Assembly (NCBI GenBank): GCA_044356835.1
Contig: JBIKVK010000184.1
Span: 1-6,691 of the forward strand
Direction of reading: 5' to 3'
From: SYIM01 sp044356835
GTDB taxonomy: Bacteria; Pseudomonadota; Gammaproteobacteria; Burkholderiales; Burkholderiaceae_E
Length of the DNA stretch: 6,691 nt
Shown: piece by piece, positions 1 through 5,816 of the stretch
Position numbering within the stretch: position 1 is the stretch's first letter
How the letters are laid out: the number at the start of each line of letters is the position of its first letter
Notes under the pieces: generated by a model
What the model was told of the DNA's origin: nothing
Database searches by the model: none
Seen by the model: the letters and a program-made list of their open reading frames with translations, nothing else
Made by a program: the position numbers and the translations under genes

Positions 1-1688
1 CGGGAGCGGCCATCGGGGTCGAAGTCGCAATGCAATGGAATGACGGTTACAACGAACAGGTGCTCTGCTTTACGAACAATATCCCCCAGAGGGACGGCGG
101 CACGCATCTGACCGGACTGCGCGCAGCGATGACCCGTGTCATCAACAAGTACATCGAAGAAAGCGAGTTGGCCAAGAAGGCAAAGGTCGAGACTGCGGGC
201 GACGACATGCGCGAAGGTCTGACCTGTGTGCTCTCGGTCAAGGTGCCTGAACCCAAGTTCAGTTCGCAGACCAAGGACAAGCTCGTTTCTTCCGAGGTTC
301 GTGCGCCGGTCGAGGAGGCCGTGGCCAAGGCGCTGGAGGATTTTCTTCAGGAACGGCCACAGGACGCAAAGATCATCTGCGGCAAGATTGTTGAGGCGGC
401 CCGGGCCCGTGAGGCGGCCCGGAAGGCGCGCGAAATGACGCGGCGAAAAGGCGTGCTCGACGGTGTCGGGCTGCCGGGTAAGCTTGCGGACTGTCAGGAG
501 AAAGACCCGGCCAAGAGCGAACTCTTCGTAGTGGAGGGTGATTCCGCTGGAGGCTCAGCCAAGCAGGGTCGCGACCGCAAGTACCAGGCCATCCTTCCGC
601 TTCGGGGCAAGGTGCTCAATGTTGAAAAGGCGCGCTTTGACAAACTGGTGTCCTCCGAGCAGATCGTTACTCTCATCACTGCGCTCGGCACATCGATCGG
701 TCCCGATTTCGATATTGCAAAGCTGCGCTACCACCGCATCATCATCATGACCGATGCCGATGTGGATGGTTCGCACATCCGCACCTTGTTGCTCACGCTG
801 CTTTACCGTCAGATGCCTGAACTGGTCGAGCGCGGTCACATCTATATCGCCCAGCCCCCCCTTTACAAGGTCAAACACGCTCGCGAGGAGCGGTACCTCA
901 AGGATGATCACGAACTCAATCAGTACATGCTGAAAATCGCGCTCGACGGCGCAATGCTGCGGGCTCACGATCAGGCCGAACCGCTTGCCGGCGAGACCCT
1001 GGGCGAGCTGGCGCGCCGATACCTGGTGGCGCAGGCTGTCATCGAACGCCTGGCGCGCGTTTACGATTCCGATGCGATGCGGGCGATCCTCGACGGCGTT
1101 GTCCTCAGGCTCGACAACGAGGCCGAGGCACGTGCTTCGGTCGCTCGGCTTGAGCACTGGCTGTCCGAAAGGGCCGGCGCTCCGGGAGCGGCCCAATCGC
1201 CTGCGGTTTCCCTCAGGCAGGACGAGCGCACCGAGACATGGGTGATCGTCCTGGAGCGTCGCCATCACGGCAATGTCAAAATCAGCCATATCAACCACGA
1301 CTTTCTGGTCAGTTCCGACTGCCGTGCCCTCGAGGACTGCGCGAGCACGCTCGCTGGTCTGGTGGGCCGCGGCGCCACTGTCTCCAGGGGCGAGGGAGAT
1401 CGTCAAAAGACCCACCCGGTGGACAGTTTCGCGGCCGCCATCCGCTGGTTGGTCGCCGAGGCAGAAAGAAGCGTCAATCGCCAGCGTTACAAGGGCCTGG
1501 GCGAGATGAATGCCGAACAGCTTTGGGAAACCACGATGGATTCATCGGTCCGGCGGCTCCTCAGAGTCCAGATCGAAGACGCCATCGCCGCAGACCAGAT
1601 CTTCAGCACCCTGATGGGTGATGACGTTGAGCCCCGCCGTGCCTTCATAGAACAAAATGCGCTCGGTGCCCGAAACATTGATGTGTGA
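1..1688 (+). CDS. gyrB: DNA gyrase subunit B, C-terminal two thirds (5' end outside window)
   Basis: The ATPase subunit of DNA gyrase, which with GyrA introduces negative supercoils into DNA in the cytoplasm. The left edge cuts the gene: the first complete codon is at position 3, and 561 residues are visible to the TGA at 1686-1688. About 245 N-terminal residues are missing, which removes most of the GHKL ATPase domain. Visible parts, numbered from the Met at 30-32, are: the transducer domain with the QTK loop that contacts ATP (80-82); the TOPRIM acidic motif EGDSAGG (169-175); the metal-binding DADVDGSH (242-249); a proteobacterial-type insert around 290-465; and the conserved QRYKGLGEMN (485-494) before a standard C-terminus ending NIDV. 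No frameshift or missing catalytic residue is visible. The residue aligned with E. coli Lys447 is Arg192, a natural variant in other gyrases, so I do not read it as a resistance change. ParE is excluded by the insert and the close match to GyrB throughout. Confidence 0.97.
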   Translation, partial: GAAIGVEVAMQWNDGYNEQVLCFTNNIPQRDGGTHLTGLRAAMTRVINKYIEESELAKKAKVETAGDDMREGLTCVLSVKVPEPKFSSQTKDKLVSSEVRAPVEEAVAKALEDFLQERPQDAKIICGKIVEAARAREAARKAREMTRRKGVLDGVGLPGKLADCQEKDPAKSELFVVEGDSAGGSAKQGRDRKYQAILPLRGKVLNVEKARFDKLVSSEQIVTLITALGTSIGPDFDIAKLRYHRIIIMTDADVDGSHIRTLLLTLLYRQMPELVERGHIYIAQPPLYKVKHAREERYLKDDHELNQYMLKIALDGAMLRAHDQAEPLAGETLGELARRYLVAQAVIERLARVYDSDAMRAILDGVVLRLDNEAEARASVARLEHWLSERAGAPGAAQSPAVSLRQDERTETWVIVLERRHHGNVKISHINHDFLVSSDCRALEDCASTLAGLVGRGATVSRGEGDRQKTHPVDSFAAAIRWLVAEAERSVNRQRYKGLGEMNAEQLWETTMDSSVRRLLRVQIEDAIAADQIFSTLMGDDVEPRRAFIEQNALGARNIDV

Positions 1689-1711
1689 GCTCCGCATCGG
1701 CATGCGCGAGC
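1689..1711 (+). other. Hairpin in the gyrB-prfC gap, without a T-run
   Basis: Immediately after the gyrB stop, GCTC (1689-1692) pairs with GAGC (1708-1711) and GCAT (1694-1697) pairs with ATGC (1702-1705). C1693 can pair with G1706, leaving C1707 bulged. The loop is CGGC (1698-1701). The stem of about nine pairs is not followed by thymines, so it is not a classical Rho-independent terminator. It could pause polymerase, protect the gyrB 3' end or set relative expression of prfC, or be a chance structure in GC-rich DNA. Confidence 0.3.
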
Positions 1712-1740
1712 CGCCGGTCACGACGCAGGCTGACTGATTG

Positions 1741-3342
1741 ATGGCAGGTTCTTCCCTCAGAGACGAAGTGCTCGCTCGACGCACCTTCGCCATCATCTCG
1801 CACCCCGACGCCGGAAAGACAACGCTCACCGAAAAGCTGCTGCTTTTTGGCGGCGCCATCCAACAGGCGGGGACCGTCAAGGCAAGAAAGAGCGCCCGCC
1901 ATGCCACCTCGGATTGGATGGAGGTTGAAAAGCAGCGGGGCATTTCGGTCACGAGCTCGGTCATGCAGTTCGAGTTTGCGGGCCACACCATCAACCTGCT
2001 GGATACGCCGGGCCACGAGGACTTCTCCGAGGACACCTACCGGGTTCTGACGGCCGTGGACGCTGCGGTGATGGTGATCGATGCCGCCAAGGGCGTCGAA
2101 GAGCGCACCATCAAGCTGCTCGAAATCTGCCGTTTGCGCGACACTCCGATCATTACCTTCATCAACAAGCTCGACCGCGAGGTGCGTGACCCGATCAGCC
2201 TGATCGAGGAGGTCGAATCCGTGCTCGGAATCGAGTGCGCTCCACTGGCCTGGCCGGTCGGGATGGGTAAGCGCTTTCGAGGGGTGTTCGACCTGCGACA
2301 GGATCGGCTGATGCGCTTCAACCCTGGCCAAGACAGGATCAGCGAAGACGAGGAAATGATTTCAGGCCTGGATCATCCACGACTCGATGAACTTTTCCCC
2401 GATGAGGTTTCAAGCCTGCGAGAAGAAGTCGAGCTGATCCGCGGGGCCAGCAATCCGTTCGATGTCGCTGCGTTTCTGGCGGGCAAGCAGACGCCGGTGC
2501 TCTTTGGTTCAGCAATCAATAATTTTGGTGTCCGCGAAATCCTGCAGGCGCTCATCGACTGGGCGCCCCCGCCGCAACCGCGCCAGGCCGCCGAGCGCCA
2601 GGTGGATCCCGAAGAGGCCCCTTTCACGGGCTTTGTCTTCAAGATCCAGGCCAACATGGATCCCAAGCATCGCGACCGCATTGCCTTCTTGCGGGTATGC
2701 TCGGGCCGGTATGTGCCGGGCTGCCGGGTCATTCACCAACGAAGCGGCCGCGAAATGAAGTTGGCCCATGCCCTCTCATTTATGGCTAACGAGCGGGTGG
2801 CCAGCGAGACCGCGGTGGCCGGCGACATCATCGGTCTGCACAACCACGGTCAGCTGCAGATCGGCGACACACTGACCGAGGGAGAGGCCCTCCACTTCAG
2901 GGGCATTCCCTATTTTGCGCCCGAGCTGTTTCGCATCGCCCGCGCCCGCGATCCCTTCAAGACCAAACAGCTGGCCAAAGGCTTGCGCGAATTGGGCGAA
3001 GAAGGCGCGATTCAGGTGTTTGAGCATCCTCTCGGTCACACCCTGTTGGGTGCGGTGGGAATCCTTCAGTTCGAAATCGTCGCCCATCGCCTGCAGACCG
3101 AATACCAGGTCGATGCGCTCTATGATTCAAGCGACACCCAGCTCGCGCGCTGGTTGGTGTTTCCCGATGAGGCCTCGCGCAAGAAATTCGAACGGGAGCA
3201 GGCCTCGAAACTCGCGCTCGATGTCGATGGCAACCCGGTGTTCTTGGCGAGCAACCGCTATAACTTGCAGGTCACCATCGAGCATTGGCCCAACGTCAAA
3301 TTTCTTGCCACGCGAGAGCACGGCGAGCGTCTTCAGGATTGA
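1741..3342 (+). CDS. prfC: Peptide chain release factor 3 (RF3), translational GTPase
   Basis: RF3 is a cytoplasmic GTPase that removes RF1 and RF2 from the ribosome after peptide release. The 533-residue protein is close to E. coli RF3 (529). Numbered from the ATG: P-loop SHPDAGKTT (20-28); switch I around EKQRGISVTSS (63-73); G3 DTPGH (88-92); G4 NKLD (142-145); and a G5-like SAI near 257. The RF3-specific stretches FKIQANMDPKHRDR (300-313) and GDIIGLHNHG (361-370) follow, then the C-terminal domain. These separate it from EF-G and other GTPases. Start choice: ATG at 1741 is preceded directly by a TTG at 1738. A weak Shine-Dalgarno (AGG at 1727-1729) lies 8 bases from the TTG and 11 from the ATG, so either is possible, differing by one residue. 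The gene lies 52 bases after gyrB and 22 before nudC, with no obvious promoter of its own, suggesting a shared transcript. Confidence 0.96.
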   Translation: MAGSSLRDEVLARRTFAIISHPDAGKTTLTEKLLLFGGAIQQAGTVKARKSARHATSDWMEVEKQRGISVTSSVMQFEFAGHTINLLDTPGHEDFSEDTYRVLTAVDAAVMVIDAAKGVEERTIKLLEICRLRDTPIITFINKLDREVRDPISLIEEVESVLGIECAPLAWPVGMGKRFRGVFDLRQDRLMRFNPGQDRISEDEEMISGLDHPRLDELFPDEVSSLREEVELIRGASNPFDVAAFLAGKQTPVLFGSAINNFGVREILQALIDWAPPPQPRQAAERQVDPEEAPFTGFVFKIQANMDPKHRDRIAFLRVCSGRYVPGCRVIHQRSGREMKLAHALSFMANERVASETAVAGDIIGLHNHGQLQIGDTLTEGEALHFRGIPYFAPELFRIARARDPFKTKQLAKGLRELGEEGAIQVFEHPLGHTLLGAVGILQFEIVAHRLQTEYQVDALYDSSDTQLARWLVFPDEASRKKFEREQASKLALDVDGNPVFLASNRYNLQVTIEHWPNVKFLATREHGERLQD

Positions 3343-3348
3343 GGCCAC

Positions 3349-3354
3349 AGGGAG
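3349..3354 (+). promoter_or_regulatory. Ribosome-binding site fixing the nudC start
   Basis: AGGGAG lies 10 bases before the ATG at 3365, in the 22-base gap after prfC. The nudC frame stays open far upstream into prfC, so this site, together with where homology begins, identifies the real start. Confidence 0.7.
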
Positions 3355-3364
3355 CAAGCGCGAG

Positions 3365-4189
3365 ATGATCCGAACCCCCGACGATTTTGAAATCCGCCTG
3401 GATCTCACCCTGGATGAGTCGGCCATCGTGCATCCCTTTAAGGGCGACGCACTCCTGGGACCGGAGATCTCCTTGGAGCCACAGACCTGGGCGGCGGTCC
3501 AGCGCCTCGGTGTGAGTGCCGCTGCGGTCGAGTCCTTGGGCCTGTGGCGCGGTCAGGCCCATCTGGCGATCGAGGTGGATCGCATCCCGGAAGGCTATCG
3601 GTCGGCGGGGCTGCGTCAGTGGTTTGGTGTCTTGCCGGACGAATCGCTCGCGATCGCCATGCGCGCAGCCCAGCTCCTCCAGTGGTCGCGCACTCATCGA
3701 TTCTGCGGCGCGTGCGGTCGCCCCACCACGGCGGTGGCGGGTGAGCGGGCGCGACGCTGCGAGCCCTGCAATCTTTCTTCCTATCCGCGCATCTCGCCGG
3801 CCATGATGGTGCTGATCACGCGAGGGCGACAGCTGCTGTTGGCGCGTGGCCGGCAGTTTCCGCCGGGTCGGTACAGCGCGCTGGCGGGTTTTCTCGAAGC
3901 GGGAGAAACCATCGAGCAGGCGATTCGGCGTGAAGTCCAAGAAGAGGTGGGTGTTGCGATTCAGGGCCTGCGATATTTCGGCAGCCAGAGCTGGCCGTTT
4001 CCTCACTCGCTGATGATTGCGTTTCGTGCCGAATGGGCGGGTGGCGAGATCAGCATTGACCACAACGAACTCGCCGACGCGCGCTGGTTCGATCCGACCG
4101 ACCTCCCTCAACTGCCTCCGCCTCTGAGTATTGCGCGGGCCCTGATCGATGGCACGCTCAACGAGCTCGCGCTGGGGCCTCCGGGCTGA
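3365..4189 (+). CDS. nudC: NADH pyrophosphatase / RNA deNADding Nudix hydrolase NudC
   Basis: NudC cleaves the pyrophosphate of NADH and NAD+ and removes NAD caps from the 5' ends of bacterial RNAs, exposing them to decay. The 274-residue protein has all family parts in order: an N-terminal domain (about 1-100); a zinc ribbon with Cys114, Cys117, Cys132 and Cys135 (same spacing as E. coli NudC); the YPRISPAMMV linker (140-149); a perfect Nudix box at 175-197 (G-x5-E-x7-RE-V-x-EE-x-G-V), with the catalytic glutamates at 193-194; and the NudC-specific SQSWPFPHS (207-215), which distinguishes NADH pyrophosphatases from other Nudix enzymes. All catalytic and zinc residues are present. E. coli NudC has 257 residues, so this copy is slightly longer, mostly in the N-terminal domain. 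It starts 22 bases after prfC with a good ribosome-binding site and is probably co-transcribed with it. Its last 32 bases overlap the 3' end of the opposing nhaR gene. Confidence 0.95.
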   Translation: MIRTPDDFEIRLDLTLDESAIVHPFKGDALLGPEISLEPQTWAAVQRLGVSAAAVESLGLWRGQAHLAIEVDRIPEGYRSAGLRQWFGVLPDESLAIAMRAAQLLQWSRTHRFCGACGRPTTAVAGERARRCEPCNLSSYPRISPAMMVLITRGRQLLLARGRQFPPGRYSALAGFLEAGETIEQAIRREVQEEVGVAIQGLRYFGSQSWPFPHSLMIAFRAEWAGGEISIDHNELADARWFDPTDLPQLPPPLSIARALIDGTLNELALGPPG

Positions 4190-5111
4190 CCACTGAGCGG
4201 CGCGCGCGAGCGATGCGCTCGGGTAGCGACTCGGCCGCATGATCGAAGATTGCGCGGACGCAGGGATGGGTGTTTCTGCGCTGAATCGAGATCGCAAAGA
4301 ATTCCTGGTGCACTTCGTCGGTGGACCCGATGAACTCTACGCCGTACTGTGAGACGATTTCGTCGGCGAGCACCGCGGGCGCTGCAAAGTAGCCATGGCC
4401 CGCGCGGCCAAAGGCGGTCATCAGTGCCGCATCATCGAATTCGGCGACCAGTTCGGGGCTAACGCCCAGCTTCTCGAACCATCGCACCAAGCGGCCATAG
4501 AGAGCAGTGTCCTGTCCCGGCATCAGCACCGGCTGTCGATGCAGGCACTGGGGAAAGCCCGCATCGATGGATTGCTTGAAGAGCTCCGGCTGCGCGAAGA
4601 AGGCCATTCCGCTGTCGCCCAACCGATGGTTGAAGGCGCGCACGCTCACCCCGGGTGGTGTCGGTGAGTCTGCGATCACCATGTCCAAACGGTGGATCGC
4701 CAGTTCTGCGAGCAGTCCTTCGAGTTTCCACTCGCGAACCGTCAGATGCACGGGTTGAGCCATACGCATCGCGGGTTCGATCAATCGGTAGGCGATCGGT
4801 TTGGCGACCACATCGGCCACACCCACCCGGAAATGCACCGTCTGTCCCGAGGCAGCTCCGCGCAGCACCGCTTCGGCTTCTGTGCCCAGTGCGAAGATCC
4901 GCTCGGCATAGTCAAAAGCCTGTTGGCCGGCCTCCGTCAGGGTGAGCTTGCGGCCCGAGCGCTCGAAGAGCTGAACCCCCAGCGAGTCCTCCAGCTCTTT
5001 GACCTGCTCGCTGATGGTCTGGGGGGTGACATGCGCCTGCTCGCTGGCACGGCCAACCCCGCCGCTCTTTGCGACACGCCAGAAATACTGAAGGTGCTTG
5101 TAGTTGATCAT
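4158..5111 (-). CDS. nhaR: LysR-family transcriptional activator, NhaR type
   Basis: A 317-residue LysR-type regulator. It reads as a full-length NhaR homologue. In E. coli, NhaR activates the sodium/proton antiporter gene nhaA in response to Na+ and also controls pga biofilm genes. The N-terminus has NYKHLQYFWRVAK (3-15) and the winged-helix recognition segment VTPQTISEQVKELE (28-41). The effector-binding domain carries the NhaR-like stretches GVADVVAKPIAYRL (97-110), RLDMVIADSP (141-150) and EFDDAALMTAFG (224-235). The ATG at 5109-5111 has an AGG nine bases upstream. No nhaA or other antiporter gene lies beside it, so its target is elsewhere or differs from the E. coli one. It is divergent from the Rrf2-family gene across a 98-base gap, and its stop lies inside the 3' end of nudC. 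The family call is strong; the regulon is inferred only from homology. Confidence 0.9.
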   Translation of the reverse strand: MINYKHLQYFWRVAKSGGVGRASEQAHVTPQTISEQVKELEDSLGVQLFERSGRKLTLTEAGQQAFDYAERIFALGTEAEAVLRGAASGQTVHFRVGVADVVAKPIAYRLIEPAMRMAQPVHLTVREWKLEGLLAELAIHRLDMVIADSPTPPGVSVRAFNHRLGDSGMAFFAQPELFKQSIDAGFPQCLHRQPVLMPGQDTALYGRLVRWFEKLGVSPELVAEFDDAALMTAFGRAGHGYFAAPAVLADEIVSQYGVEFIGSTDEVHQEFFAISIQRRNTHPCVRAIFDHAAESLPERIARARRSVVSPEAPARAR

Positions 5112-5116
5112 TCGTA

Positions 5117-5141
5117 AAAACCTGATTAAATATACGGAACA
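5117..5141. promoter_or_regulatory. Candidate type 2 IscR-like operator between nhaR and the Rrf2 gene
   Basis: The known type 2 IscR site of enterobacteria is, from memory, four A/T bases, CC, two bases, A, seven bases, T, two bases, GG, then A/T bases. Here AAAA (5117-5120) is followed by CC (5121-5122), A5125, a seven-base AT spacer (5126-5132), T5133 and GG (5136-5137), then AACA (5138-5141). All six fixed positions and the exact spacing match; the main deviations are G at 5124 and C at 5140. It covers the nhaR Shine-Dalgarno (CCT on the plus strand, 5121-5123) and lies just upstream of the likely promoter of the Rrf2 gene. The adjacent Rrf2 protein is the obvious candidate ligand. Binding is inferred. 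Confidence 0.45.
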
Positions 5142-5147
5142 AACGAA

Positions 5148-5176
5148 TTTACCGAATATAAACCGGCCCCTAGACT
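5148..5176 (+). promoter_or_regulatory. Probable sigma-70 promoter of the Rrf2-family gene
   Basis: A -35-like TTTACC (5148-5153) and a -10-like TAGACT (5171-5176) are separated by exactly 17 bases, each matching four of six consensus positions. Transcription would start near 5183, giving a leader of about 27 bases that includes the GGAG ribosome-binding site at 5198-5201. Both boxes are moderate, which fits a regulated promoter. On the opposite strand there are AT-rich -10-like sequences (TTTAAT at 5130-5125, TATATT at 5134-5129) but no matching -35, so the nhaR promoter remains unresolved. Confidence 0.45.
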
Positions 5177-5209
5177 GCCAGCTCCCTTAATCCCTTTGGA
5201 GTTGCGGTC

Positions 5210-5686
5210 ATGAGAGTTTCTACCAAGGCGCGGATCGCCACGGCGGCGCTGGTTGAGCTGGGCATGCATCGGGCGGCCTCACCCGCCCGCCTGGCTGATA
5301 TCGCCGCATCCCTTCGAGTGTCCCTCTCTCACCTGGAGCACCTGTTCGGTTTGTTGCGCCGGCATGAGCTGGTCGAGGGCTTCCGCGGCCCAGGTGGGGG
5401 CTACGTACTGGCCCGTTCGGCGTGCGACATCAGCGTCGGCGACATCGTCTATTGCGTCGATCAACTCGATCAGGCGCCCAGCGCAGCCGAGCGCGAGGAG
5501 GCCGAGGCCCCAGGGGCTCAGGTATGGGAACAGCTGCGAGCCCAGGCCATGGATTACCTCGATACCGTATCGCTCGCGCAACTGATCGAGGAGGCCCGCT
5601 TGGCGCGTGGCAGCCAGAGCAAGCCCTCCTTGCCCGAGGGCCGGGCCTATGCGGTGCTCAACGAGGGCGTGCGCGGCGCCCAATGA
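5210..5686 (+). CDS. Rrf2-family (IscR-like) transcriptional regulator lacking iron-sulfur cluster ligands
   Basis: A 158-residue DNA-binding protein that aligns with E. coli IscR without gaps over its first 84 or so residues: MRVSTKARIATAAL at the start, LADIAASLRVSLSHLEHLF (28-46) as recognition helix region, RGPGGGYVLAR (59-69) as the wing, and DISVGDIVYCVDQ (73-85). IscR Glu43, which separates type 1 from type 2 DNA sites, is kept as Glu43. In IscR the next segment holds three cysteines and a histidine (Cys92, Cys98, Cys104, His107) that bind the [2Fe-2S] cluster. Here it is about four residues shorter, acidic and has no cysteine (APSAAEREEAEAPG, 89-102), and the histidine position is Ala103. 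The only cysteines, 72 and 82, are outside the motif. Trp106 and SLAQLIEEA (121-129) resume the family pattern. ATG 5210 is supported by GGAG eight bases upstream. Probably a redox-independent or differently sensed Rrf2 regulator; family certain, target unknown. Confidence 0.9.
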   Translation: MRVSTKARIATAALVELGMHRAASPARLADIAASLRVSLSHLEHLFGLLRRHELVEGFRGPGGGYVLARSACDISVGDIVYCVDQLDQAPSAAEREEAEAPGAQVWEQLRAQAMDYLDTVSLAQLIEEARLARGSQSKPSLPEGRAYAVLNEGVRGAQ

Positions 5687-5694
5687 CGGGGTGT

Positions 5695-5758
5695 TGACCC
5701 GCGGTGTCTGCGCGGCTGGCCTGCGCCCGATGGCGTCGTCGCTGGTCCTGACCCGCGG
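5695..5758 (+). repeat. Ten-base direct repeat upstream of the NnrU-family gene
   Basis: TGACCCGCGG occurs at 5695-5704 and again at 5749-5758, 54 bases apart, within the 130-base gap between the Rrf2-family gene and the NnrU-family gene. The second copy extends into the palindrome CCCGCGGG (5752-5759). The rest of this gap shows no small gene, no terminator with a T-run and only poor promoter matches (CTGACC at 5748-5753 and CATACT at 5773-5778 are 19 bases apart). The repeat could be an operator pair or chance in GC-rich DNA. Confidence 0.35.
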
Positions 5759-5803
5759 GCCATTCTTTGCGGCATACTCGGGGATCGTTCCAACCGTGCA
5801 CTG

Positions 5804-5810
5804 AAAAGGG
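5804..5810 (+). promoter_or_regulatory. Ribosome-binding site supporting a GTG start for the NnrU-family gene
   Basis: AAAAGGG lies six bases before the GTG at 5817. An in-frame TGA at 5802-5804 rules out any start further upstream, so this GTG is the only conventional start near the beginning of family homology. Confidence 0.75.
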
Positions 5811-5816
5811 CTGTCC

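Noticed and set aside
603..605. Arg in GyrB where E. coli has Lys447, a quinolone-determining position
   Set aside because: Arg occurs naturally at this position in other bacterial gyrases (for example Staphylococcus aureus) and is conservative; it does not indicate resistance.
555..1415. Long open frame (286 codons) on the minus strand inside gyrB
   Set aside because: It is fully antisense to a well-conserved gyrB segment and its translation resembles no family; long antisense frames are expected in GC-rich coding DNA.
1645..2331. Open frame on the minus strand across the gyrB-prfC junction
   Set aside because: Antisense to the conserved GTPase domain of RF3, with no family resemblance or ribosome-binding site seen.
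2915..3364. Upstream extension of the nudC frame by 150 codons into prfC
   Set aside because: It lies in a shifted frame over conserved RF3 sequence, homology to NudC begins only near 3365, and a ribosome-binding site precedes that ATG. It is not a fusion.
3296..4297. Open frame (333 codons) on the minus strand across nudC
   Set aside because: Arginine-rich translation without recognisable motifs, antisense to an intact nudC, and overlapping nhaR in another frame.
4692..5117. Open frame (141 codons) on the plus strand inside nhaR
   Set aside because: Exact antisense of the NhaR DNA-binding domain; no motif and no independent signals.
5687..5701. CGGG/CCCG stem as a terminator after the Rrf2 gene
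   Set aside because: Only four pairs, a seven-base loop and no T-run.
5694..5722. TTGACC as a possible -35 box for the NnrU-family gene
   Set aside because: No -10-like sequence lies 16-18 bases downstream, and the position is far from the start codon.
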